From CAXSEF01 sp964236535 (GTDB lineage Bacteria > Pseudomonadota > Alphaproteobacteria > Acetobacterales > Acetobacteraceae), in NCBI GenBank assembly GCA_964236535.1, contig CAXSEF010000018.1, positions 1 to 44,029 of the forward strand: DNA of 44,029 nt. The letters run 5' to 3'. The notes under the pieces are model-generated. The model saw only the letters and a program-made list of their open reading frames with translations. It did not search any database and was not told the DNA's origin. Below, piece after piece: positions 17,298-25,144 of the stretch (position 1 is the first letter of the stretch; the number at the start of each line of letters is the position of its first letter). The position numbers and the translations under genes are program-made.

Positions 17298-17753
17298 GGC
17301 AATTCCTCCGCTGCGACGCTCGCGCAGCCTTCCCAAGGGTAATCCTTCATCGGCTCATCGGCAAGGCAGGTCTGGGCTGAGCTGGGCAGCGGCTCGTCTC
17401 GAAGCTGCCCGGACAACGCGAGAGCGCTGCCCCCGAGGTTCTCCGTGCGAGGACCCGACCGGCCGGGCACCTCGCCGGCCACTCGAATACCCCGGCCCGT
17501 CCCCAAGCCCAGACCCCGTTCCACCAGACCCCGGAACGCTCCGCCGGCCGTCGCGCCCCCGACCCCAGACGGAGGGGTTTCCAAAGGCCTCAGGCCTTTG
17601 GCGGGTCTGGGCAGAGCCCGGCCTTGCTCAACTCGTGCCGTCATCCGGCACCCCGCAAGGCGTGCATGATGGACGGGGCGGTCGGGCGACGGTATGGCAA
17701 ACACGAGCCTGGCCGGGCAGAACCGGCGGCCGTCCTGACCGGAGCCCGCCCGC
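17298..17753. other. Intergenic region before pyrE
   Basis: About 455 bp without a convincing gene. It carries one interspersed repeat copy at 17576-17628. Open frames here are proline/arginine-rich shadows of GC-rich sequence. It should hold the pyrE promoter, but no clear boxes were seen. Confidence 0.6.
17576..17628. repeat. Interspersed repeat, right-half copy before pyrE
   Basis: Contains ccaaaggcct-caggcctttgg, then gcgggtctgggcagagcc and cggccttgct. Nearly identical to the copy at 30580-30632 before ampG. Confidence 0.8.
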
Positions 17754-18509
17754 ATGGCCCTGCCTCCTCCCCACGGCGCGACATCGGGCTCGTCGACGGA
17801 CTGGGACCGCGACGCGGCGCTGGCGACGGCGCGCATCCTGCTGGAAATCAAGGCGGTCAACCTTCGCCCCGAGCAGCCCTACATCCTGACCTCGGGCTGG
17901 GCGTCGCCGGTCTACATCGACTGCCGCCGGATCATCTATTTCCCGCGCGCTCGAAGCCGCATCTGCGAGATGGGGGTGGAAAAGATCAACCGCCACGTCG
18001 GCTACGAGACGATCGAGGCGGTTGCCGGCGGCGAGACCGCGGGCATCCCGTTCGCGGCCTGGATCGCCGATCGCATGCTCGCGCCGATGGCCTACGTGCG
18101 CAAGAAGCCCAAGGGCTTCGGCCGCAACGCGCTGATCGAGGGCGACGTGCCGCTCGGCAAGCAGACGCTGCTGGTCGAGGACCTGACCACCGACGGCGCG
18201 TCCAAGGTGCAGTTCGCCAATGCGTTGCGCGAGGCGGGAGCGGTGGTGAACCACGCCTTCGTGGTGTTCTTCTACGGCGTGTTTCCCAACAGCCTGCAGA
18301 CGCTGTCCGACATGGACATCACCCTGCACCACCTCTGCACCTGGTGGGACGTGCTCGAGGCCTGCCGCGAGCGGACGTACTTCACCCCCGAGGCGATGGC
18401 CGAGGTGCACCGCTTCCTGGAGAACCCGGTGGCCTGGTCGGCGGCACATGGCGGGGTGGCCAGCGCCGAGGAGGCCCGTGCGCGCAAGGCCAGGGCGTTG
18501 GAAAGCTAG
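17754..18509 (+). CDS. pyrE: Orotate phosphoribosyltransferase
   Basis: A 251-residue type I phosphoribosyltransferase converting orotate and PRPP to OMP in pyrimidine synthesis. The PRPP loop LLVEDLTTDGAS is at about 139-150, and the N-terminal LTSGWASPVYIDCR motif binds orotate/PRPP. RKKPKGFGRNALIEG is the catalytic flexible loop with basic residues. The sequence and extended C-terminal region fit the alphaproteobacterial PyrE group. ATG 17754 opens MALPPPHG; the core begins near residue 20. Apparently monocistronic and followed by a decayed repeat. Confidence 0.92.
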   Translation: MALPPPHGATSGSSTDWDRDAALATARILLEIKAVNLRPEQPYILTSGWASPVYIDCRRIIYFPRARSRICEMGVEKINRHVGYETIEAVAGGETAGIPFAAWIADRMLAPMAYVRKKPKGFGRNALIEGDVPLGKQTLLVEDLTTDGASKVQFANALREAGAVVNHAFVVFFYGVFPNSLQTLSDMDITLHHLCTWWDVLEACRERTYFTPEAMAEVHRFLENPVAWSAAHGGVASAEEARARKARALES

Positions 18510-18512
18510 AGA

Positions 18513-18570
18513 AAGCAGGAACCAGACGCTCCGCCTCCGGACTCCTCCAGGACGGGACGCCGCGGACCGG
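18513..18570. repeat. Decayed interspersed repeat after pyrE
   Basis: aaagcaggaaccagacgctc followed by cgcctccggactcctcc aligns with the start of the family, but the hairpins are imperfect. Confidence 0.4.
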
Positions 18571-18709
18571 CGCTCGCCAGCGCCTGAGTCCGGAAACGCA
18601 TCCCCGGACGCCGTTCAACAGGGCTGCGACGCCAAGCCGCGGACGAATCCGGTCGCCGAAGCCTCAGACCGCATCTTTCTTGTGCGGCTCGTCGCAACCG
18701 GCGCGCGCA

Positions 18710-18793
18710 CGCATCTCAATTTACACACATTACATTTGTTTTGTGAGTTTACAAACGGTAGCGCAGCGTTCAACGCAGGACGGGACATTCAAC
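18710..18793 (+). promoter_or_regulatory. AT-rich regulatory region upstream of the OxlT-like gene
   Basis: A sharply AT-richer stretch in a GC-rich window, including tttacacacattacatt and a loose inverted repeat TTTGT-N11-ACAAA at 18735-18755. It probably contains the promoter and perhaps an operator for the transporter starting at 18794. Exact -35/-10 boxes cannot be fixed. Confidence 0.45.
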
Positions 18794-20116
18794 ATGGCTG
18801 CCATACGGGCCCGCTGGGCCCAGCTCGCTCTGGGCATTCTCTGCATGGTGATGATCGCCAACCTGCAGTACGGCTGGACGCTGTTCGTGCTGCCGATCAG
18901 CGACGCGCATGGCTGGTCGCGGTCCGACGTGCAGTGGGCGTTCACGGTGTTCGTCCTGGCCGAAACCTGGCTGCTCCCCTTCGAGGGCTGGGTGATCGAC
19001 CGGCTCGGGCCCCGTCCCCTGGTGTTCCTGGGCGGTGTCCTGGTCGGCGGCTCGTGGCTGCTCAACGGAATAGCGGATTCCCTGATGATGCTCTACGTCG
19101 CGGCGGCGCTGGGCGGCATCGGCGCCGGCATCGTCTACGCAGCGACGGTGGGCAACGCACTGCGCTGGTTCACCGACCGGCGCGGCCTCGCGACCGGGCT
19201 GACCGCGGCGGGGTTCGGCGCCGGCTCGGCGGTGACCATCGTGCCGATCTCGCACTGGATCGCCAATCACGGCTACCAGAGCGCGTTCATGGTGTTCGGC
19301 ACCGTGCAGGGCCTGGTGCTCATGGCGGCCTCCCTGTTCCTGTTCTCGCCGGAGGGATTCGAGGTCGGCGTGGCGGCCCAGCCCGGCGCCAACTTCGGCA
19401 CCGACCCGGAAGCGGGGGTGGAGCGCAACATCGTGCACGGCTCCTACGTGGCGGTGGCGGAAGGATATTCGCCGCGGCGGGTGCTCGGCATGCCGGCGTT
19501 CTGGCTGATGTACGTGATGTTCGTCATGGTCGGCTCAGGCGGCCTGATGGCGACCGCCCAGCTCGCGGTGATCGCGTCGGACTACGGCGTCGACAAGGTG
19601 CCGGTCGAGCTGCTGGGCTTCAGCCTCCCAGCGCTGACCTTCGCGCTCTCCCTCGACCGCATCCTCAACGGGGTGACACGGCCGTTCTTCGGCTGGGTGT
19701 CGGACCTGATCGGGCGCGAGGTGACGATGTTCGCGGCGTTCATGATGGAGGGCATCGGCATCGTGGCGCTGCTGCTGTTCGCGCATAGCCCGGTGGCCTT
19801 CGTGTTGATCTCCGGCCTGGTGTTCTTCGCCTGGGGCGAGATCTACAGCCTGTTCCCGGCATTGTGCACCGACCTGTTCGGACGACGCCACGCCGCGGCC
19901 AACTACGGCATGCTCTACACCGCGAAGGGCACTGCGGCGCTCGTGGTGCCGCTGGCAAGCCTGCTGCGTGATGCGACCGGGAGCTGGGTGTCGGTGTTCT
20001 ACCTGGCGGCGCTGTTCAACATCACGGCGGCGCTGCTGGCGCTCCTGGTGCTGCGGCCGATGCGGCGCTCGGCGACGCAGCGGCTGTCGTTGCAGCCGGC
20101 CCGCCTGCTGGGCTGA
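18794..20116 (+). CDS. MFS transporter, OxlT-like oxalate/formate antiporter family
   Basis: A 440-residue membrane protein with about 12 hydrophobic segments and a central cytoplasmic loop near residues 190-235. WTLFVLPISDAHGWSRSDVQWAF at the N-terminus resembles OxlT-type carriers, which exchange dicarboxylates or monocarboxylates such as oxalate and formate. RLGPR after the second helix corresponds to the MFS motif-A region. Substrate is uncertain because no formyl-CoA transferase or oxalyl-CoA decarboxylase gene is nearby. ATG 18794 follows the AT-rich promoter region. Single gene. Confidence 0.85.
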   Translation: MAAIRARWAQLALGILCMVMIANLQYGWTLFVLPISDAHGWSRSDVQWAFTVFVLAETWLLPFEGWVIDRLGPRPLVFLGGVLVGGSWLLNGIADSLMMLYVAAALGGIGAGIVYAATVGNALRWFTDRRGLATGLTAAGFGAGSAVTIVPISHWIANHGYQSAFMVFGTVQGLVLMAASLFLFSPEGFEVGVAAQPGANFGTDPEAGVERNIVHGSYVAVAEGYSPRRVLGMPAFWLMYVMFVMVGSGGLMATAQLAVIASDYGVDKVPVELLGFSLPALTFALSLDRILNGVTRPFFGWVSDLIGREVTMFAAFMMEGIGIVALLLFAHSPVAFVLISGLVFFAWGEIYSLFPALCTDLFGRRHAAANYGMLYTAKGTAALVVPLASLLRDATGSWVSVFYLAALFNITAALLALLVLRPMRRSATQRLSLQPARLLG

Positions 20117-20181
20117 GGGCAGCGTCCTGGACCGGTCCTCGCGCAAGCCGACGGCCAGTCCTGCCTGACGCCCGCTTCCCG

Positions 20182-21057
20182 CTGACCAGCGACGCCGCCG
20201 TCGGCAGGTCCGGCACGGCCCCAGCACCGGTTCTGGTACTGGATTCCGGGATCGGCGGTCTCGGCGCGGTGGCGGAGCTGCGCGCGCTGCGGCCCGGCCT
20301 CGCGCTCCACTACCTGGCCGACACCGCCGGCTTTCCCTACGGCGACAAGAGGCCAGCCGAACTGGCCGTGCATCTCGTGGCGCTGCTCGACGCGGCAATC
20401 GCGCAGCTGCGGCCGTGTCTGGTCGTGCTCGCATGCAATACCGCAAGCGTGGCCGGGCTGGAGTCGCTGCGGGCGCGCTTCGACGTGCCGTTCGTGGGCT
20501 GCGTGCCGGCGATCAAGTGGGCGGCCTCGCTCAGCCGCACCCGCTGCTTCGGGCTGCTGGCCACGCCGGCGACGGTGTCGCGCCCCTATGTCGCCGACCT
20601 CGTGCGTCGTTTCGCACCCGACTGCGCAGTGCTGTCGCACGGCGCGCGCGCCCTCGCCGGACTCGCCGAGCAGCGCTTCGCCGGACAGGAGCCAGACCCC
20701 GGCGCCATTGCCGCGGAGCTGTCCGGACTGCTGGACCAGCCAGGCGCGGAGCGTATCGACACCATCGTCCTGGGCTGCACCCACTACCGGCTGCTGATGC
20801 CCGAACTGCGCCGTGCGGCACCGGGCGTGACCTGGCTCGACTCGGCGCCGGCGGTGGCGAGGCGTGCTGCCACCCTGCTCGACGCCCTGGGTGAGGCCGG
20901 CGGAGCGGCTCTGGCGGGGCAGGGTGCGGGCGGCAGCGTGCTGGTCACCCGGCTGCCCGCCGACCCGCGCGCCATGGCCCGGCGCTTCCTGCCGCACGGC
21001 TTCGCCAGGCTGTGCCTGCTGCAGGACAACGGCGCTGCGGAACGCCGCGGGAGATGA
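20182..21057 (+). CDS. murI: Glutamate racemase, no standard start codon before the catalytic motif
   Basis: An Asp/Glu racemase supplying D-glutamate for peptidoglycan. Active-site Cys residues are in LACNTAS and GCTHYR. The N-terminal LVLDSGIGGL with its catalytic Asp-Ser pair is coded at about 20230-20262, upstream of the first standard start (GTG 20269). Between the preceding stop at 20116 and that motif no in-frame ATG, GTG or TTG exists; only CTG at 20161 and 20182. The span here starts at CTG 20182 (about 291 residues). A rare CTG start or a base error is possible; starting at 20269 would remove the Asp-Ser motif. It overlaps the next gene by ATGA. Confidence 0.8.
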   Translation: MTSDAAVGRSGTAPAPVLVLDSGIGGLGAVAELRALRPGLALHYLADTAGFPYGDKRPAELAVHLVALLDAAIAQLRPCLVVLACNTASVAGLESLRARFDVPFVGCVPAIKWAASLSRTRCFGLLATPATVSRPYVADLVRRFAPDCAVLSHGARALAGLAEQRFAGQEPDPGAIAAELSGLLDQPGAERIDTIVLGCTHYRLLMPELRRAAPGVTWLDSAPAVARRAATLLDALGEAGGAALAGQGAGGSVLVTRLPADPRAMARRFLPHGFARLCLLQDNGAAERRGR

Positions 21058-22073
21058 CCGACGAGCGTGTCCCGGCCAGGCCCGAACCGGCGGGACCGGA
21101 TGCGCCGCCGCTCCGCACGGGCTGGCGCCAGGCCCGGATGGAGCACGTCCCGGACCGGGCCGAAATCGCGGCGCTGGTCCAGGCGGTCGTGCCTCGGGCC
21201 CGCGTGCTCGACGTGGAGCCGCTGTCCGGCGGCCTGTCGAACATCAACCTGCGCGTCGACCTCGACCGCCCGCCGGCCCGGCTGCTGCTGCGGCTGTACC
21301 AGCGCGACCCGCTGCAGGCCGGGAAGGAATGCGCGCTCGCGACCCCGCTGCGCGCGCACGGGGTGCCGGTGGCGCAGCCGCTGCACCTTGCGGCACCGGA
21401 CGGCTCAGGCACCCGCGTCGCGCTGTTCGAGTGGATCGAGGGCCAGCGGCTCGACCGGCTGGCGGCACGGCTGGACCCGCCGGCGCTGCACCGGGTGGCG
21501 GTCGGGGTGGGTGGTGCGCTCGCCGCAACCCACGCCATCCGCTTCGCGACGCTCGGCTTCCTCGACGCCGGGCTGCAGGTCGAACATGCAATCGCGCTCG
21601 ACGGCCCGGCACTGCTGGGCTTCCTCGACGAGCGGTTGCTGCGCCAGGGCGGAGCCGGGCACCTTGGCGAAGCTCTGGCGGCCGAGGTGATCGCCCATGC
21701 GACACGCGAAGCCGGCCGCCTCGCCGAGTGGTCGTCCCTGCCCTGCCTGGTGCATGCGGACTGCAACCCGTCGAACCTGCTGGTCGGCCCGGGCGGCGCG
21801 CTGGCCGCGCTGCTGGACTGGGAGTTCGCGCTGTCCGCGATTCCGGCGATCGACTTCGCCACCCTGCTGCGTCCGGGGATGGCGGACCGGCCGGAGTTCA
21901 CGGCCGGGCTTGCGGAGGGCTACCGCGCCGGCGGCGGCTGGCTGCCGCCCGACTGGGAGGCGATCGCGCGGCTCGCCGACCTGTTCGCCTGGGCCGACAT
22001 GCTGTCCCGGCCGGACGCTGACCTGGCCATGGCACGCGACGCCGCCCGGGTGATGCGACGCCTGCTGGCGTGA
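21054..22073 (+). CDS. Phosphotransferase family kinase (APH/choline kinase-like)
   Basis: A 339-residue protein-kinase-like small-molecule kinase. The P-loop-like start LSGGLSNINLRV, the ATP Lys/Arg region LLLRLYQRD, the catalytic HADCNPSNLLV and the metal-binding LLDWEFA motif are all present. The family phosphorylates aminoglycosides, choline, thiamine, homoserine or amino sugars; the substrate is not identifiable. ATG 21054 overlaps the murI stop (ATGA), so translation is probably coupled. With murI, nagA and ampG in the same window, a wall-sugar kinase (AmgK-like) is conceivable but is only a guess from context. Confidence 0.78.
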   Translation: MTDERVPARPEPAGPDAPPLRTGWRQARMEHVPDRAEIAALVQAVVPRARVLDVEPLSGGLSNINLRVDLDRPPARLLLRLYQRDPLQAGKECALATPLRAHGVPVAQPLHLAAPDGSGTRVALFEWIEGQRLDRLAARLDPPALHRVAVGVGGALAATHAIRFATLGFLDAGLQVEHAIALDGPALLGFLDERLLRQGGAGHLGEALAAEVIAHATREAGRLAEWSSLPCLVHADCNPSNLLVGPGGALAALLDWEFALSAIPAIDFATLLRPGMADRPEFTAGLAEGYRAGGGWLPPDWEAIARLADLFAWADMLSRPDADLAMARDAARVMRRLLA

Positions 22074-22089
22074 CGCTCTGGCGAAACCA

Positions 22090-22209
22090 TCAAGGCCGGG
22101 CCCTGCCCTTCCTTTGGAACCCCTTGCTCAAGCACAGAAATTCCAAAGGCTAGCCTTTGGCGGAGTCCAGAGGCAGAGCCTCTGGCCCTGCCTGCCTGCC
22201 TGTCCGGTC
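22090..22209. repeat. Interspersed repeat between the kinase and polyprenyl synthase genes
   Basis: Shows a shortened left part, then cccttgctcaagcacagaaa, ccaaaggctagcctttgg and ccagaggcagagcctctgg hairpins, ending gcctgcctgtccggtcg. It separates two convergent genes. Confidence 0.8.
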
Positions 22210-22238
22210 GCGCCAGAGGTCGGTCGGCATCGGCTCGG

Positions 22239-23357
22239 CTAGCGGCCCCGGCTGACCGTGTAGTCCGCCACCGCGAGCATGCGGGCGCGCACCTCCCCGT
22301 CCGGGAATGTCGAGAGTGCATCGCAGGCGGCCTGCGCGAAGCCGGCGGCGCGGGCCAGGGTCGTGGCGATCGCGCCGCTGTGGTCGATCAGCCCCATGGC
22401 TCGGTCCAGGTCAGCCTCGGTCTGCTCGCTCGCCTCGATGGTGCGGGTCCAGAACGCGCGGTCCTCGGCGCTGCCGGCGGCGTAGGCGGCGAGCACCGGC
22501 AGGGTGATCTTGCCCTCGCGGAAATCGTCGCCCACGGTCTTGCCAAGCGTCGCCTGATCGGCCGCATAGTCGAGCGCGTCATCGACCAGCTGGAACGCGA
22601 TGCCCAGGTTCATCCCGTAGGCGAACAGCGCCTGCTCCTCGGCGTCGGGGCGCTCGGCGACGACGGCGCCGATCTGGCAGGCGGCGGCGAACAGGGCGGC
22701 GGTCTTGCCGCGCACGACGGCGAGATAGCGGTCCTCGGACGTCGACAGGTCGTTCTGCGTGGTGAGCTGCAGCACCTCGCCCTCGGCGATGGTGGCAGCC
22801 GCGTGCGACAGGATCGACAGCACCTTGAGCGAGCCGTCCTCCACCATCAGCTGGAAGGCGCGGGCGAACAGGAAGTCGCCGACCAGAACCGGTGCCTTGT
22901 TGCCGAACACAGCATTGGCGCTGGCGAGACCCCGGCGCAGGCTGCTCTCGTCGACCACGTCGTCGTGCAGCAGGGTGGCGGTGTGGATGAACTCGACGCA
23001 GGCGGCGAGCGCGATCTGGCGGCGACCCTGGTGGCCGCAAAGTCGCGCTGCGGCCAGCGTCAGCAGCGGGCGAAGCCGCTTGCCGCCAGCGGCAACGATA
23101 TGGGCGGCGAGCTGCGGAATGAGCGCGACGGGGCTGTCCATCCGCGCGATGATGGTGCGGTTGCAGGCCTCGAAGTCGTCATGGAACAGCGCGGCGAGAT
23201 CGGCCAGCGCGTCCGGGCAGGGCTCCTGCTGCGGCGTGCCCTGGCCGGGCCCCGACGTCGGGGTGAGGTGTCGGGGCTCGGCACGGGCTCCGGCATAACC
23301 AGCCTCGCGGATCGGGCGGCTGCCCTCATCGTCCGGCGACCTGGCCGTGGTACCCAA
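22239..23357 (-). CDS. ispB: Polyprenyl diphosphate synthase (octaprenyl/solanesyl/decaprenyl type)
   Basis: A 372-residue trans-prenyltransferase that builds the isoprenoid side chain of ubiquinone from FPP and IPP. The first Asp-rich motif is DDVVD at 132-136 and the second DDALD at 259-263, with GGKRLRP near residue 91. Small residues before the first motif (HTATLLHDD) fit long-chain products, but chain length is not certain. The TTG start at 23357 is chosen because GGGAGA lies five bases before it and no upstream alternative has a ribosome site. It is divergent from the DUF2007 gene. Confidence 0.88.
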   Translation of the reverse strand: MGTTARSPDDEGSRPIREAGYAGARAEPRHLTPTSGPGQGTPQQEPCPDALADLAALFHDDFEACNRTIIARMDSPVALIPQLAAHIVAAGGKRLRPLLTLAAARLCGHQGRRQIALAACVEFIHTATLLHDDVVDESSLRRGLASANAVFGNKAPVLVGDFLFARAFQLMVEDGSLKVLSILSHAAATIAEGEVLQLTTQNDLSTSEDRYLAVVRGKTAALFAAACQIGAVVAERPDAEEQALFAYGMNLGIAFQLVDDALDYAADQATLGKTVGDDFREGKITLPVLAAYAAGSAEDRAFWTRTIEASEQTEADLDRAMGLIDHSGAIATTLARAAGFAQAACDALSTFPDGEVRARMLAVADYTVSRGR

Positions 23358-23480
23358 GCTTATCTCCCGGCTTTGATCGGCCCGGCGATACGGGCACCAT
23401 GACGCACGAGATGCACCCTGGGGCGGGGCCCGTCGGGCATCGCGCGCCTTCCTTGCACCACACCGAAGCGGGGCACAAGC

Positions 23481-23687
23481 ATGCGCGTCATCGCCGTAAC
23501 CAACGATCCGGTGCGGATCAGCTTCCTGCGCGTCCTGCTGGCCGACGCCGGCATCGAGGCACTGCTGCTCGATGTCCATGCAAGCGCGATGGAGGGCAGC
23601 ATCGGTGCGATTCCTCGTCGGCTGATCGTCGAAGACCGCGATGCGTGGCGGGCGCGACTGGTGCTGCAGGAGGCCGGCGAGACCTGA
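23481..23687 (+). CDS. DUF2007 family putative signal-transducing protein
   Basis: A 68-residue protein with a ferredoxin-like pattern: MRVIAVTNDPV, a helix with FLRVLLADAGIEALLLD, and a C-terminal RLIVEDRDAWRARLVLQEAG. It matches the small DUF2007 proteins, some of which carry metal ligands; their role is unknown. Its TGA overlaps the ATG of the methyltransferase (TGATG), so the two are translationally coupled. Order ispB - DUF2007 - methyltransferase is a common alphaproteobacterial neighbourhood (recollection, not checked here). Confidence 0.8.
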   Translation: MRVIAVTNDPVRISFLRVLLADAGIEALLLDVHASAMEGSIGAIPRRLIVEDRDAWRARLVLQEAGET

Positions 23688-24493
23688 TGCCCCGGGCATC
23701 CGGAGCGAACGCGGCCGAGCCGGAGGTCGCGGACCCCGACACGACGGCATCGGCCGGTTTCGGCGCCGCCGTCTCGGCGGGCACGCTGCTGGGCGGCCGT
23801 GTCGCCTATGTCCAGCCTCTGCGCGGGCATCGCAGCGGGCTGGAACCGGTGCTGATCGCCGCCCTGGTCCCGGCGCGGGCGGGGCAGCGGGTGATCGAGG
23901 GCGGCACCGGTGCCGGCGCAGGGCTGCTCTGCCTGACGGCCAGGGTGCCCGGGCTCGGCGGCATCGGCGTGGAGCTCGATCCGTCGCTGGCCAGCCTCGC
24001 CCGGTGCAACCTGGCGGCCAATGGGATGGGCGGAATCACGGTGCGGCAGGCGGACGTGACCAACCGCGGCACGCTGGAAGCCGGTGAATACGCCCATGCC
24101 TTCGCCAACCCGCCCTGGCACCGCGGCACCGTGTCGGCCGACGCACACCGCTCGCTGGCACGGCAGTCGCGGCCTGGGCTGCTGGTGGAATGGGCGGCGG
24201 CGCTGGCTCGCGCGGTGCGCCACCGCGGCACGGTGACGCTCGCGTTGCCGGCGTCGGCTCTGGCCGAGGCGGTGTCGGCGCTGCGCGAGGCGGGATGCGG
24301 GGGCGTCACGGTGCTGCCGCTGTGGCCGCGAGCCGGGGTGGCGGCACGGCTGATGCTGGTGCAGGCCAGGCGCGGCAGCCAGGCAGGCAGCACGATCCGC
24401 CCGGGGCTGGTATTGCACGACGCGGATGGGCGGTTCACCCGCCGCGCCGAGGACGTGCTGCGCGGGAGCGCAGACCTGCTCCGCGACTTCTGA
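23687..24493 (+). CDS. N6-adenine methyltransferase, TrmN6-like
   Basis: A 268-residue class I SAM-dependent methyltransferase. The SAM-binding loop is EGGTGAGAG at 71-79 and the catalytic tetrad is NPPW at 141-144, typical of N6-adenine enzymes acting on RNA or protein glutamine. QPLRGHRSGLEPVLIAA matches the motif before the SAM fold in tRNA1(Val) A37 methyltransferase TrmN6 (YfiC), so tRNA is the likely substrate. ATG 23687 overlaps the stop of the DUF2007 gene. The first about 35 residues are low-complexity. Confidence 0.83.
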   Translation: MPRASGANAAEPEVADPDTTASAGFGAAVSAGTLLGGRVAYVQPLRGHRSGLEPVLIAALVPARAGQRVIEGGTGAGAGLLCLTARVPGLGGIGVELDPSLASLARCNLAANGMGGITVRQADVTNRGTLEAGEYAHAFANPPWHRGTVSADAHRSLARQSRPGLLVEWAAALARAVRHRGTVTLALPASALAEAVSALREAGCGGVTVLPLWPRAGVAARLMLVQARRGSQAGSTIRPGLVLHDADGRFTRRAEDVLRGSADLLRDF

Positions 24494-24513
24494 ACGCGAC
24501 AGTGCGCCGGCGC

Positions 24514-24801
24514 TCAGCGCTCCGGATGGCGCAGGTGCCAGAGTCGTTCATAGGCAGCCACCAGACTTTCCATGTTGCGGCGACGGTTGCCTTCATTGAT
24601 CTTCGGGCTGCGTCCCATCATGCGGTCCAGGATGAGCAGGAGCTGGTCGGCAACCTCAAGCTCGTCGGTGTCGCAGGCCTGATGGAATGCGACCAGTATC
24701 TTGTCCGAAAGGCGGCGTGTGTGCCGAGGAGTAACGACAACCTGGGAATCCCGCTGCGCCTCGTCGTCTAAGTGTTCCTCGCCTGGCTTCTCTGTAAACA
24801 C
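24514..24801 (-). CDS. Conserved hypothetical protein
   Basis: A 95-residue, mostly helical and charged protein. RRLSDKILVAFHQACDTDELEVADQ is followed by LLLILDRMM and RRRNMESLVAAYERLWHLRHPE. I believe similar proteins occur in other Rhodospirillales, but function is unknown to me. The GTG at 24801 is the most upstream start; a weak purine stretch (agagga) lies about 11 bases before it. It is convergent with the methyltransferase (20 bp gap) and divergent from selA across an AT-richer spacer. Confidence 0.6.
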   Translation of the reverse strand: MFTEKPGEEHLDDEAQRDSQVVVTPRHTRRLSDKILVAFHQACDTDELEVADQLLLILDRMMGRSPKINEGNRRRNMESLVAAYERLWHLRHPER

Positions 24802-25144
24802 CGGGGCAGATCCTCTGACTGGCTGGAACGGAAATGTCGCGATGCAACTAAGGCATACGCCACACGCCCTAGTAGAAAATTAAATCATGTTTTCGCGAGA
24901 AGAGGCAACCGTTTTGTACATGCCGGTATAGATTTACTCACTCGTCGCAGGGCTTGATGCGGTAGCCAAACACTCGATGTGCATGCTGCCAACGAGACGC
25001 CGTGCCGTTCCGGTCGTCATGCCCGTTCGCGTCGGCAGCAAATCGAACTAACCGGACTGCCCGGCCGGGTCCGCATCATCTCGCCACGGGGTCGCGGCAG
25101 CACCCGGCATTGGAGCCTGTCGGGACTTGAACTATCACTCTCGG
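24802..25144. other. AT-richer intergenic region before selA
   Basis: About 340 bp with no convincing gene or repeat copy. The part at 24860-24940 is clearly AT-richer than its surroundings (for example agtagaaaattaaatcatg). It should carry divergent promoters for the 95-residue protein and the sel locus. No tRNA or riboswitch fold was recognised by eye. Confidence 0.5.
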
